DNA from: Amycolatopsis pretoriensis
Lineage (GTDB): Bacteria > Actinomycetota > Actinomycetes > Mycobacteriales > Pseudonocardiaceae
NCBI RefSeq assembly: GCF_900107925.1
Contig: NZ_FNUJ01000002.1
Coordinates: 744,001-808,000, forward strand
Length of the DNA stretch: 64,000 bases
Direction of reading: 5' to 3'
Shown here: one piece after another, positions 53,205 to 63,700 of the stretch
How the letters are laid out: each line of letters begins with the position of its first letter
Numbering within the stretch: position 1 is the first letter of the stretch
The notes under the pieces: generated by a model
The model's input: the letters and a program-made list of their open reading frames with translations, nothing else
Told to the model about the DNA's origin: nothing
The model's database searches: none
Program-made: the position numbers and the translations under genes

Positions 53205-56200
53205 ATGCACTGGAGATCATCTGTTCTGGTCGTGGCCTGCGCCGCCACCCTGGTCGCAGGCCCCGCCGGAGTCGCGAACGCGCAAGCGGCGCCGTCACCC
53301 GCGGGCCTCGAACGTCATTCGGTCACCCTGCTCACCGGCGACGTCGTCCAGGTCGAACGGCAGCCCGGCAGCAAGCAGGCCGCCACCGTCCGGCCCGCGC
53401 CGGGCCGGGAGAAGATCCGGTTCCACCAGCAGGAGGTCGACGGCCACCTCAGCGTCTTCCCCGAGGACGTCACCGCGCGGCTGGGCTCGAAGCAGGTCGA
53501 CCGGACCCTCTTCGACGTCACCGAGCTGATCGCCGAGGGGTACGCCGACGAGCAGTCGGCGACCCTTCCGCTGATCCTCACCTACGGCAAGGGCACGGAC
53601 CTCCGGAAAACCACCGCGAACGCCGAGCTCGGTGCGACGCTGACCAGCGTCAACGCCCGCTCCGCGCGGGCCGCTAAGGCGAACGCCGCCGCGTTCTGGG
53701 CCTCGTCGGGGAACATCGAACGGATCTCCCTGGACCGCAAGGTCCGCGCCTCCCTCGATCGCAGCGTCCCGCAGATCGGCGCCCCCGAGGCGTGGGCCGC
53801 GGGCTACGACGGCACCGGCACCACCGTCGCCGTCCTCGACACCGGCTACGACCCCACGCACCCCGACCTGGCCGGCCGCGTCCACGAGGCGGTCAACTTC
53901 ACGACCAGCCCCGACACGACCGACCACTTCGGTCACGGCACGCACGTCGCCTCGACGATCACGGGTTCCGGCGCCGCCTCGGGCGGCCGGCTCAAGGGCG
54001 CCGCGCCGGGCGCGAAACTGCTCGTCGGCAAGGTGCTCGACGACGACGGTTTCGGGTACGAGTCCTGGGTCCTCGCCGGGATGGAGTGGGCGGCGCACTC
54101 CGGCGCCAAGGCGGTCAACATGAGCCTCGGCGGCGGCCCGACCGACGGCACCGACGCGCTCAGCGTCGGCCTCGACGCGCTGAGCGAGCAGACCGGCACG
54201 CTCTTCGTGGTGGCCGCCGGCAACGACGGTGAACAGGGCGCCTACACGGTCGGCTCGCCGGGCACCGCCGAAGCCGCGCTGACCGTCGGCGCGGTCGGCC
54301 GTGACGAGAGCCTGGCGTCGTTCTCCAGCCGCGGGCCGCGGTTGGGCGACAACGCCGTCAAGCCCGACATCACCGCGCCCGGCGTCGGCATCGTCGCCGC
54401 CCGCGCCGCGGGGACCGCCATGGGCGACGTCGTCGACGACCACTACACCGCCGCCTCCGGCACCTCGATGGCCACGCCGCACGTCGCCGGCGCGGTGGCG
54501 ATCCTCGCCCAGCAGCACCCGGACTGGACGGGCCGGCAGCTCAAGGACGCGCTGGCCAGCACCTCCCGGACCGCGAACGGCCTCTCGGTGTTCGAGCAGG
54601 GCGGTGGCCGGGTCGACGTGGCACGCGCGGTGAAGCAGCCGGTCTTCGCCACCGGCACGCTCGACCTCGGCGCGGTCGAGGACGGCAAGGCGCCGGTGGC
54701 CGAAGAGGTCACCTACACCAACGCCGGGACCACGCCGGTCTCGCTGAAGCTCGCGCTCGACGCCAAGTCCCTCGCCGGTGTCCCCGCCGGGGACGGGATC
54801 CGGCTCGGAAAGTCCACTGTGGACGTTCCGGCCGGCGGCCGGGCGACCGTCACGATCACCGGTGACCCGGCGAAACTGGCGCCGGGCACCTACAGCGGCC
54901 GGCTCACCGCGACCGCGGACGGTGTGGTCGTGCACACCGCGCTCGGCGCGGACAAGACCGCGCCCAAGCACAAGGTCACCCTCACCGCGCTCGACCTGCA
55001 GGGCAAGCCGACCATGGCGCCCTGGCTGCTGATGTACGGCGAGGACTACCGCTACGACGTCAACACCTGGCTGGGCGGCGGCAGCCTCACGGTCGAGGTC
55101 GGCGCGGGCGTGTACTACCTGACCGCCCAGGTCAACGGCACCGAGGACGGCCTCACCGCGTTCCAGGTCGTCCAGCCGGAGATCCGGGTCACCGGCGACA
55201 CGACCGTCGTGCTCGACGCGCGCAAGGCCGTGAAGGTGGAGATCCAGACCCCGCAACCGTCCGAGCAGGCCGGGATCTGGAGCTACTACACCTACCGGGA
55301 ACTCGGCCCGCGCAAGATCGCGAACTACGCCATGCAATTCGACTACACCCGCGAACTCCGGGTCACCCCGACGCCGAAGGTGACGACCGGTGCCTTCGAG
55401 TTCGGCTCCCGCTGGTCGAGGATCGCACCGCCGTTGACGGTGAACGTCCTGGGCGGCCGTGACGCGCTGACGAACCGCTACCTCGCCGGCTCCCCCAAAC
55501 TGGACGGCTGGAAGCTGCTGCCGGCCGTCTCCGCGGGTCACGGCAAGCCGGCGGACTTCAAGAACGTGCGCGGGAAGGCCGCGATCGTCGACCCCGACCC
55601 GGCGGACTACAACCGCGACGACGTCTCCCGCGCCGCCGCGGACGCCGGGGCGGCGATCGTCTTCATCGTCGTGCCGGACGGCTGGGGCACCGCGTCGGTA
55701 CCGTCGATCAGCGCGGCGCCGTTCCTGAAAATCCCGACCGTCCAGCTCGACCGGGACGAGGGTCTCGCGCTGCTGACGAAGATCAAGCGCTTCCCCACGT
55801 TCCTGAGCCTGCAGGGGATCGCGGTCAGCCCGTACCTCTACGACGTCGTGCAGACCGAGCGCGACCGGATCCCGGACAAGCCCGTCCACCGGGTCACCGC
55901 GGCGAACACCGCGACCGTCACCACCCACTACCGCCAGACCGGCAGCGGCGGTGAGGCCAAGGAACAGCGGTTCGCGTGGAAGCCGTGGCAGGACTTCGCC
56001 GTCAACGAGTACCAGCGGCTCGTGGCGACGCCGTCGACCCGCGAGGAGTACGTCAGCTCCGGCGACGTCCTGTGGCAGCACCGGGTCAAGCACGGTCTGA
56101 TCTGGAACGAGATGTCCCCGCTCCAGGGCGGCATGACGGCGGCGCCGCGCACCTACACGGGCAGGGAGAACATCACCGAGGACTGGTTCGCGCCGGTCGT

Positions 56201-56873
56201 GCGGCCCGCCATCCCGCGGGGCGTGCCGGGCATGGACTCGACCCGCGAAGGCGACAGCCTCCGGATCCGCATCCCGGAGTTCGCCGACAGCCAGGCCGGA
56301 CACTACGGCTTCAACGAAGGCGACGACCAGGCCGGGCCGGCCACGACGTCGGCGAAGCTGTTCCGCGACGGCAAGCTCGTGTCGGAACAGCCGTACGCGT
56401 TCGGCACCTTCCCCGCCGGCGCGGACCCGGCGACCTACCGGCTCGACCTGTCGGTGCGGCGTGATTCGCCGGAGTGGCTGTTCGGCACCGGCACACAGAC
56501 GTCGTGGACGTTCCGCTCGGCCCGGTCGGCGGCCCCGGCGCCGCTTCCGTTGCTGCAGCTGGACTACGCGGTCGACGCGGACGCCGGCAACCGGCTCCCG
56601 GCCGGTCGCCGGGCCCAGGTCGGGCTGACCGCCCGCTTCCAGGACGGGATGGCCGCGCCGGACATGCGGTCGGTGCAGGCCTGGGCGTCCTACGACGACG
56701 GCAGGACCTGGCGCGCCGTCGACGTCAGGCGCACCGGGAAGTCCTACGCGGCCACGATCGACCACCCGTCGCTCGGCGCCACGAACTCCTACGTCGCGTT
56801 GCGGGTGCGGGCCACCGACCGCGCGGGCAACGCCGTCGACCAGACGGTGCTGCGGGCGTACGGGCTCAAATAA
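53205..56873 (+). CDS. Secreted subtilisin-like serine peptidase (S8)
   Basis: Exported protease of 1222 residues. Signal peptide 1-27 (hydrophobic core LVVACAATLVAG, ending ANA). A propeptide region precedes the catalytic domain (about 190-480) with Asp in AVLDTGYDPTHPDL, His in HFGHGTHVAST and Ser in SGTSMATPHVAGA; the oxyanion Asn is in AAGNDGE. About 700 residues follow, with beta-sandwich-like domains and a PA-like segment (KNVRGKAAIVDPDP). Similar large subtilases digest extracellular proteins in actinomycetes. Ends overlapping the convergent regulator gene by 8 bases. Not obviously linked to the clusters. Confidence 0.93.
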   Translation: MHWRSSVLVVACAATLVAGPAGVANAQAAPSPAGLERHSVTLLTGDVVQVERQPGSKQAATVRPAPGREKIRFHQQEVDGHLSVFPEDVTARLGSKQVDRTLFDVTELIAEGYADEQSATLPLILTYGKGTDLRKTTANAELGATLTSVNARSARAAKANAAAFWASSGNIERISLDRKVRASLDRSVPQIGAPEAWAAGYDGTGTTVAVLDTGYDPTHPDLAGRVHEAVNFTTSPDTTDHFGHGTHVASTITGSGAASGGRLKGAAPGAKLLVGKVLDDDGFGYESWVLAGMEWAAHSGAKAVNMSLGGGPTDGTDALSVGLDALSEQTGTLFVVAAGNDGEQGAYTVGSPGTAEAALTVGAVGRDESLASFSSRGPRLGDNAVKPDITAPGVGIVAARAAGTAMGDVVDDHYTAASGTSMATPHVAGAVAILAQQHPDWTGRQLKDALASTSRTANGLSVFEQGGGRVDVARAVKQPVFATGTLDLGAVEDGKAPVAEEVTYTNAGTTPVSLKLALDAKSLAGVPAGDGIRLGKSTVDVPAGGRATVTITGDPAKLAPGTYSGRLTATADGVVVHTALGADKTAPKHKVTLTALDLQGKPTMAPWLLMYGEDYRYDVNTWLGGGSLTVEVGAGVYYLTAQVNGTEDGLTAFQVVQPEIRVTGDTTVVLDARKAVKVEIQTPQPSEQAGIWSYYTYRELGPRKIANYAMQFDYTRELRVTPTPKVTTGAFEFGSRWSRIAPPLTVNVLGGRDALTNRYLAGSPKLDGWKLLPAVSAGHGKPADFKNVRGKAAIVDPDPADYNRDDVSRAAADAGAAIVFIVVPDGWGTASVPSISAAPFLKIPTVQLDRDEGLALLTKIKRFPTFLSLQGIAVSPYLYDVVQTERDRIPDKPVHRVTAANTATVTTHYRQTGSGGEAKEQRFAWKPWQDFAVNEYQRLVATPSTREEYVSSGDVLWQHRVKHGLIWNEMSPLQGGMTAAPRTYTGRENITEDWFAPVVRPAIPRGVPGMDSTREGDSLRIRIPEFADSQAGHYGFNEGDDQAGPATTSAKLFRDGKLVSEQPYAFGTFPAGADPATYRLDLSVRRDSPEWLFGTGTQTSWTFRSARSAAPAPLPLLQLDYAVDADAGNRLPAGRRAQVGLTARFQDGMAAPDMRSVQAWASYDDGRTWRAVDVRRTGKSYAATIDHPSLGATNSYVALRVRATDRAGNAVDQTVLRAYGLK

Positions 56874-57894
56874 CGTCGCGGACGGGCTCCGGGTGCCTTC
56901 CGCCGTCACGCGGCAGGAGGTGCCCGGGGCTCGGCTCGTCCAGCCAGCCGAGCTTGCTGGCCTGCCAGGCCAGCTGCATCCGGGTGCGGGCGTTCACCCG
57001 GCGCATGAGGTCCTGCAGGCGCCGCTGGACGGTCCGGTAGCTGACATTGAGCTGGGTCGCGATCGACTTGTCGCTGACCCCGCCGATGAGCAGGGACAAC
57101 AGCCGTCGCTCGTCGGGGTCGAGGTGGCTGGTGGGCGCGGTGTCGCCGATCCGCAGCGGCGACGCGCGTTCCCAGTAGACCTCGAACAACGCGACCAGCG
57201 CCGACAGCAGGCTGCTCTCCCGGACGAGCGCGGCGGTGGGCTCGCCCGTGCTGTCGTGGCTGACCAGCGGGCACAGCGCCACCGAGCGGTCGGAGATGGC
57301 CAGGCGCACCGGCAGTTTCGAGATCGAGCGGGCGATCTCGCCACCTTCGATCCCCTCCAGGACGTTGACGATCCGGCCGGGTTCTTCGAGCAGGCCGGTC
57401 TCGTAGATCACCCGGTACTGCACGCCGCGGGCCTGCGCCAGCGCCTCCTCGACGTTCTCCGACGCCGCCATCGCGACGTTGCCCGCCAAGCAGAACCACA
57501 GCGACTCTTCGCGGGCGCCGCGCTGGATGGCGAGCGCCTGCCGCCGGATCGCGTCCACCCCGGTGATGACCTCGACGAGCTGGGCGGAATCACGCCGCCG
57601 CACGCTGCCGCGGTACTCTTCGGCGAGCTGGGACACCGCGGCCCGGGCGGCCTCCAGCTTCTCCTGGCCGTGCACGAGCAGCGGGCCGAGGGAGACGTCC
57701 GGCGGCGCGGACACGTAGTGCCCGTCGATCCTGCTGACGAGCCCCTTCGCCAGCAGCGCCTCCAGGATCGGCGCCACCTCGCCGCGGCCCACGCCGAGCC
57801 GGTCCGCGATCTCCTCGGGCGCGGTCCGGTACCCGCCGACGATCACGCGGTAGACCCGTTCTTCCTCCGGGGTCATGCCCAGCGCTTCCAGCAC
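56866..57894 (-). CDS. TrmB/LuxR-like transcriptional regulator
   Basis: Regulator of 342 residues with two DNA-binding parts: an N-terminal winged helix (EEIADRLGVGRGEVAPILEA region, residues 15-60) of TrmB type and a C-terminal LuxR-type helix-turn-helix (LLSLLIGGVSDKSIATQLNV region, near 285-335, then YRTVQRRLQDLMRRV). The middle resembles the ligand/PLD-like domain of TrmB proteins. GTG 57894 follows GGGAGG. It is divergent from the GH3 glycosidase and may sense sugars to control it. Confidence 0.8.
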   Translation of the reverse strand: MLEALGMTPEEERVYRVIVGGYRTAPEEIADRLGVGRGEVAPILEALLAKGLVSRIDGHYVSAPPDVSLGPLLVHGQEKLEAARAAVSQLAEEYRGSVRRRDSAQLVEVITGVDAIRRQALAIQRGAREESLWFCLAGNVAMAASENVEEALAQARGVQYRVIYETGLLEEPGRIVNVLEGIEGGEIARSISKLPVRLAISDRSVALCPLVSHDSTGEPTAALVRESSLLSALVALFEVYWERASPLRIGDTAPTSHLDPDERRLLSLLIGGVSDKSIATQLNVSYRTVQRRLQDLMRRVNARTRMQLAWQASKLGWLDEPSPGHLLPRDGGRHPEPVRDVI

Positions 57895-58081
57895 ACTGCC
57901 TCCCAGCCACGCGACCGACGGGCTTCCATCGGCGTTGACGGCTCGTCGACAACGTACAACGCGGGTGCGGGCCGGATCGCGCTCGGCCGCCGTTCGGCGC
58001 TTTACAGCCCCGCGGAAGGTGCCTACGGTGCGCTCGCATCCACGCGGCCGGTCCGTGCCGACCACGGCTGAAGGAGGTCAG

Positions 58082-60529
58082 GTGTTCCACAACCACAGAC
58101 GCAGTACCCGCGCCACCGTCACGGTGTTCGCGGCGGCGGTGTCACTCGCGGTTTCCGCGTTCACCGCCAGCAGCAGCGCCGCCGTCGATCCGGGCGCCGC
58201 GCCCTGGCTGGACACCCATCGCCCGGTGCCGGCGAGGGTGGAGGCGCTGCTGCACGCGATGACGCTGCCCGAGAAAGTCGGCCAGATGGACCAGCAGCTG
58301 GTCACCACGCTGACCGACGCCAACGGCGCGACGTGCGGGAACAACGGTTTCAACCTGCCCAACCCCGAATGCATGCGCAAGATCCTGGTCGACGCCAAAG
58401 TCGGCTCGATCCTCGCGGGCGGCACCGAAAACCCGGTCGACACCACGGGCAAGGGCGGCGTGGGCAACACCGGCTACGACTGGGCCACCGAGTACAACAC
58501 CATCCAGCAGTTCGCGATCAAGAACTCGCGCCTGCACCTGCCGGTGGTGTTCGGCGTCGACGCGGTGCACGGCTTCGGCCACCCGTGGCAGGCGCCGCTG
58601 TACCCGCAGTCCATCGGCATGGGCGCGACCTGGGACCCCGCGCTCGCCCAGGCCGGCGGCAAGGCGACCGCGGACGCCCTGCGCGCCACCGGCTGGACCT
58701 GGAACTTCGCCCCGGTCCAGGACATCGCGCGCGACAACCGGTGGGGCCGCACCTACGAGACGTGGGCCGAGCAGCCGGCCTTGGCGGCCGCGCTGGGCGC
58801 CGCGAACATCAAGGGCATGCAGACGCCCGGCAAGCGCGGCGAGCTGAACGTCAGCGCGACGGTCAAGCACTTCGCCGGCTACTCGCAGTCGGTCAACGGG
58901 CACGACCGGGCCGAGGCCCTGCTGCCGATGAACTACCTCCAGACGACGATCCTGCCGCCGTACGCGGCCGGGATCGACGCGGGCGCCGGGACGGTGATGG
59001 TCAACTCCGGTTCGATCAACGGCGTTCCGGCCACCGCGTCGCACTACCTGCTGACCGACGTCCTGCGCGGCCAGATGCGCTTCCAGGGCGTCGTGATCAG
59101 CGACTACCAGGACGTCACCGCTTTGCAGACCGCCTACCACGTCGCGGCGGACCTCCCGGGCGCCATCGCCGCCGCCGTGAACGCGGGCGTCGACATGAGC
59201 ATGCAGGTCTCCGACGCGGCTGGGTGGCAGGCCGCGATCCTGCAGGCCGTGGACACCGGCAAGATCTCGCGCGCGCGGATCGACCAGGCCGTGCGCCGCA
59301 TCCTCACGCTTAAGTTCCAGCTCGGACTGTTCGACCAGCCGTGCGTGGCCGACCCGGCGAAACCGTGCGTCGACGCGAACGCCGCCGACGCCGCCGTCAC
59401 CGCGGGCCGCGACCAGACGCTGAAGGCCGCGCGGGAATCGATCACGTTGCTGCGCAACGAAAACAACGCCCTGCCGTTGCCGTCGGGCGCGAAGGTCGTG
59501 GTGACCGGCCCGAGCGCGGACTCGATGACCAACCAGCTCGGCGGCTGGAGCGTGAGCTGGCAGGGCGTGGCGGGCGCCGGGCACGTGTGCTGCATGGGCC
59601 CCGAGAACCAGATCCCGCCGGGCACCACGGTGCTGGGCGGCATCCAGGCCGCGAACCCGGCCGCGGTCTACGCGCCGGACCAGGCCAGCGCCGTCGCGGC
59701 CGCGGCCGGCACCAGCGCCTACGTGGCGGTCGTGGGGGAAAAGGCCTACGCGGAAGGGTTGGGTGACAACCCGGCTCCCGCGCTGGCGCCCGACCAGCAG
59801 GCCCTCATCTCGGCACTGGAGGCGACCGGCAAACCGGTGATCGTCGTGGTCGTCGCGGGCCGGCCGGTCGGGCTGGGCCCGGCGGAGAAGGCGAACGCGG
59901 TGCTGATGGCCTACCAGGGCAGCACGGAAACCGGCACGGCGGTGGCGGACGTGCTGTTCGGCAAGGCGAACCCGGCGGGCAAGCTGCCGATCAGCTGGCC
60001 GTCCGACGCACCGGCGGTCGGTGCCGACTTCGCCGGCACGGCCCCGTCCCCGCTGGGCGACCAGCCGAAGTTCTTCGACCAGCTGCCCAGCACCGCGTCC
60101 GGCCCGGGCAACGCGTACAACCCGCAATACCCGTTCGGGTACGGCCTGTCGTACACGACGTTCACCCACACGAACCTGGCGGTGACACCGAAGCTCGCGC
60201 GCGACGGCACCGCCACAGCGACGTTCACCGTCACCAACACCGGAACCCGCACGGGTACCGACATCGTGCCGGTGTACGTGGCCCAGCCGGTGAGCCCGGT
60301 GGTCGTCCCACCGCAACGGCTGGTCGGCTTCGCCCGGGTAACGCTCGACCCGGGCCGGTCCCAGGTGGTCCGCGTGTCGTTCCCGGCGTCGGCGCTGGCC
60401 TCGAGCGCGGGGGACATCAACGCGTCGGGTCCGCCGGTCGTGGTGCCGGGGAGTTATGTGCTGCAGCTGAACAAGAACAGCACGACACCGTATGCGGTGG
60501 ACGTGTCGGCGCCGTTCTCGATCCGGTAG
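58082..60529 (+). CDS. Secreted beta-glucosidase, GH3 family
   Basis: Exported glycoside hydrolase of 815 residues: signal peptide 1-35 (hydrophobic AVSLAVSAFTA, ending SAA); GH3 N-domain with MTLPEKVGQMDQ, KHFAGYS and the nucleophile Asp in VVISDYQDV; C-domain with ITLLRNENNALPLP; C-terminal fibronectin-III-like domain (FTVTNTGTRTGTDIVPVY). It would release glucose from beta-glucans. GTG 58082 follows AAGGAGGTCAG. A hairpin terminator follows its stop. Confidence 0.94.
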   Translation: MFHNHRRSTRATVTVFAAAVSLAVSAFTASSSAAVDPGAAPWLDTHRPVPARVEALLHAMTLPEKVGQMDQQLVTTLTDANGATCGNNGFNLPNPECMRKILVDAKVGSILAGGTENPVDTTGKGGVGNTGYDWATEYNTIQQFAIKNSRLHLPVVFGVDAVHGFGHPWQAPLYPQSIGMGATWDPALAQAGGKATADALRATGWTWNFAPVQDIARDNRWGRTYETWAEQPALAAALGAANIKGMQTPGKRGELNVSATVKHFAGYSQSVNGHDRAEALLPMNYLQTTILPPYAAGIDAGAGTVMVNSGSINGVPATASHYLLTDVLRGQMRFQGVVISDYQDVTALQTAYHVAADLPGAIAAAVNAGVDMSMQVSDAAGWQAAILQAVDTGKISRARIDQAVRRILTLKFQLGLFDQPCVADPAKPCVDANAADAAVTAGRDQTLKAARESITLLRNENNALPLPSGAKVVVTGPSADSMTNQLGGWSVSWQGVAGAGHVCCMGPENQIPPGTTVLGGIQAANPAAVYAPDQASAVAAAAGTSAYVAVVGEKAYAEGLGDNPAPALAPDQQALISALEATGKPVIVVVVAGRPVGLGPAEKANAVLMAYQGSTETGTAVADVLFGKANPAGKLPISWPSDAPAVGADFAGTAPSPLGDQPKFFDQLPSTASGPGNAYNPQYPFGYGLSYTTFTHTNLAVTPKLARDGTATATFTVTNTGTRTGTDIVPVYVAQPVSPVVVPPQRLVGFARVTLDPGRSQVVRVSFPASALASSAGDINASGPPVVVPGSYVLQLNKNSTTPYAVDVSAPFSIR

Positions 60530-60537
60530 GTGCCGTC

Positions 60538-60565
60538 GCGGGGCGGCGCCGGTGCGCCGCCCCGC
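60538..60565. terminator. Hairpin terminator after the GH3 gene
   Basis: 12-bp perfect GC stem (60538-60549 with 60554-60565) and 4-base loop, 9 bases after the GH3 stop. The remaining 200 bases up to the PKS stop at 60775 show no further feature. Confidence 0.78.
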
Positions 60566-60774
60566 ACGACCGGTGTCGGAGTTTCCACCGCCACCGGTGA
60601 GGTGTCCGCTGCGCCGCGAAGGCGCCGGTCCAAAGACGCCGGCCGCTTCTCGGCGTGAGGGTGGTCGTGCTGATCAACTCGTGGGTCGCAGCCAGTCGTC
60701 TGTCTCGCGGTGGCGGCCGAGCCCGACCGCATCGAACTCATCGACGTGCCGGCCGGCGCTCACGGACGAAGGAA

Positions 60775-63700
60775 TCACCCGGAGGATTCCAGGTACCGCG
60801 CCAGTTCCGCCACTGTCGGCGCGTCGAAGATCACCGCCGCCGGCAGGTCGACGCCCGATGAGCCGGCCAGCCGGGTGCGCAGCTCGACCACCGTCAGCGA
60901 ATCGAACCCCAGCTCCGGGAACGGCCGGTCGTCGGCGATCACGGCCGGGTCCGGGTGCCCCAGGACGGCCGCGACCTCCGCGCGCACCAGCTCGCGCAGC
61001 TCGGCGCCGCTCGGGTTCGCCGGCCACTGGGGCCGCGCGGCAAAGGCTCGCCCGCCGGTCGGCGGGGCCAGCGCCGCCGTCGGGTCGAACCGGACCGGGA
61101 CCAGGACGGGTTCCGCCGATCCGAGGGCCGCGTCGAACAAGGCCAGTCCCTGCTCCTCGTTCAGTCCCTCGACGCCGGACGCGCGCATCCGCCGCCGGGC
61201 CGTCTCCGAGATCCGGTCGCCGAGGCCGGTGCCCAGCTCCCACAGGCCCCACGCCAGCGACAGCGCGGGCAGTCCCGCCGCCCGGCGCCGGCACGCCAAG
61301 GCGTCCAGGAACCGGTTGGCCGCCGCGTAGTTCGCCTGCCCGGCCTTGCCGAACACCCCCGCGACCGAGGAGAACAGGACGAACGCCGTCAGCGGCAGGT
61401 GCCGGGTCGCCTCGTCGAGCACCAGCGCCGCGTCCGCTTTCGGGCGCAACACGGTGTCCAGGCGGTCCGGTGTCTGGGCCGCCAGGACGCCGTCGTCGAC
61501 CACGGCCGCGCTGTGCACGACCGCCGTCAGCGGCGGGTCGCAGGCGACCAGACTGTCCACACTGGACCGATCGGCGACGTCGGCCGCGACGATCCGCACG
61601 TCCGCGCCCAGCTCGGCGAGCGTCGACCGCAGGTGGTCCGCGCCGGGCGCCGCCGGGCCGCGCCGGCTCGCCAGCAGCAGGTGCCGGACACCGTGCTCGG
61701 TCACGAGGTGCCGCGCGAGCGCCGCACCGATTCCGCTGGTGCCGCCGGTGATCAGCACCGTGCCGGCCGGGTCGAACGGCCGCGCGTCCGACGGCGCCGC
61801 CCGCGTGATCCGCAGGACGTGCGGCACGCCGTCGCGGACGGCGATCTGCGGCTCCGCGCTGCCGCCGGCCAGGTCCGTCACCCGGGTCAGCGGGAAGCCC
61901 GGTTCCAGGTCGACCAGGCCGAACCGGCCGGGGTGTTCCGCGGCGGCCGCGCAGCCCAGGCCCCAGACGGCCGCGGCGGCCAGGTCGGGCACCGGGCCGG
62001 TCGCGTTCCTCGTGACGAGGATCAGCCGCTCGCCCGCATGCTCTTGCAGCACCGCGAGTGCCCGGTTCACCGCCGTCCGCACGTCGCCGTCCGTGGTATC
62101 GACTTCGACCAGGTCCGCCGGCCCCGGCACCGGCGCGGCCGGAATCCACTGTGGACGGTAAAGCATCGTGTCCCGCGGCGCCATCGGCCGCGTCGTCAAC
62201 GATTCGACGCGGGCCACGGGCTTCCCGTCGTCGTCGAACAGCGCGACGCGGATGGCTCCGGCACCGAGGCGGGCACCGTGCACACGTACTCGGCGGGCTC
62301 CGGGCGTGTATACCTCGACGCCGCTCCAGAGGAACGGCACGCGCGGTTCGGCCGGCCCGTCGGCGAGCGCGGCCGCGTGCACGGCCGCGTCCAGCAGGAC
62401 CGGGTGCAGCGCGAACCGTCCGCCGACGTCCGGCCGCAGCTCCACCTCCGCGAAGAACTCGTCGTCACGCCGCCACAACCGTTGCACCGCCTGGAAAGCC
62501 GGCCCGTAGGAATGCGCGCGATAAGTGACGTCGGTTTCCGTCACGCCGGCCGGCGGCCACTCCCCCACCCACGCGGCCGGGACGGGACCACGGGGGCGCA
62601 GCCGTCCACTGGCGTGCTTCAGCCAGCCGTCGTCGGCGGGACGCCGGGCGTAGACGTCGATCCGTGGCTCGTCCACGACGACCTGGACGTGCACGTCTTC
62701 CGCGTCCAGGCGCAGCGGCGCTTCGATCGTGAGCTCGTCGACGGCGGCCCCGCCGGCGTGCAGGGCCAGCTCGACGAACGCCGTCCCGGGCGCCAGGACC
62801 GCTCCGCCGACGACGTGGTCGGCGAGCCACCGCCGGCCGCGGATCCCGAGCGAGCCGCCGAACACGACCCGCGGCGAGTCGGGTGCGGCCAGCGCCGGGC
62901 CGAGCACGGCGTGGTCGCCGCCGGCCGGTTCCGGGGCCGGCGCGTCGAGCCAGTACCGGGTGCGCTTGAACGGGTACGTCGGCAAGGCCGTGATCCGGGC
63001 GCCGCTGCCCGCGAACGCGGCGGACCAGTCGACGCGGACCCCCGCGGTGTGCAGCGCGCCCGCCGCGTCCAGCACGCCCGCGCCCGTCATCGAGCCCGGC
63101 ACCACCGGCAGGACGTCGGTGCGGCCGAGCACCGGAGCCGGGCCGATCTCCAGCCCGACCGCGGGCCCGGCCGCGACGGCGGTGGCGAGCGCGTCGGCGA
63201 ACCGGACGGTCGTCCGGGCGTGCCGCCGCCAGTGGCCCGGATCGATCTCCTCCACCGGACGCCCGGTGACGCACGAAATGAGCGGGAGGTTCGGCCGGTG
63301 GTGGCGCAGCCCGGCGGCGATCTCGTGGAACTCGTCGAGCATCGGTTCCAGCAGCGGCGAATGGAACGCGTGGCTGACACGCAGGCGCGTCCCGCCGCCG
63401 AAGCGGGCGGCGAGCGCCGTCGTCGCCGCCTCCTCACCGGAGAGGACGACCGAACGCGGGCCGTTGACCGCGGCGATCGCGACGCCGTCGCCCGTCCAGG
63501 GCGCCACGTCCGCCTCAGCGGCCTCGACGGCGATCATCACCCCGCCGTCGGGCAACGCGGCCATGAGCCGTCCCCGCGCCGAGACGAGCGTCGCCGCGTC
63601 CTCGAGCGACAGCACCCCGGCGACGTGCGCGGCGGCGATCTCGCCGACCGAATGCCCGATCAGGACGTCCGGTCGCAGCCCCCACGACTCGACCAGCCGG

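Noticed and set aside
53295-56909. 1204-codon minus-strand frame opposite the subtilase
   Set aside because: Antisense shadow; the plus strand has a signal peptide and an intact Asp-His-Ser triad.
58142-60316. 724-codon minus-strand frame opposite the GH3 gene
   Set aside because: Arg/Gly-rich antisense frame without motifs; the plus strand encodes a complete GH3 enzyme.
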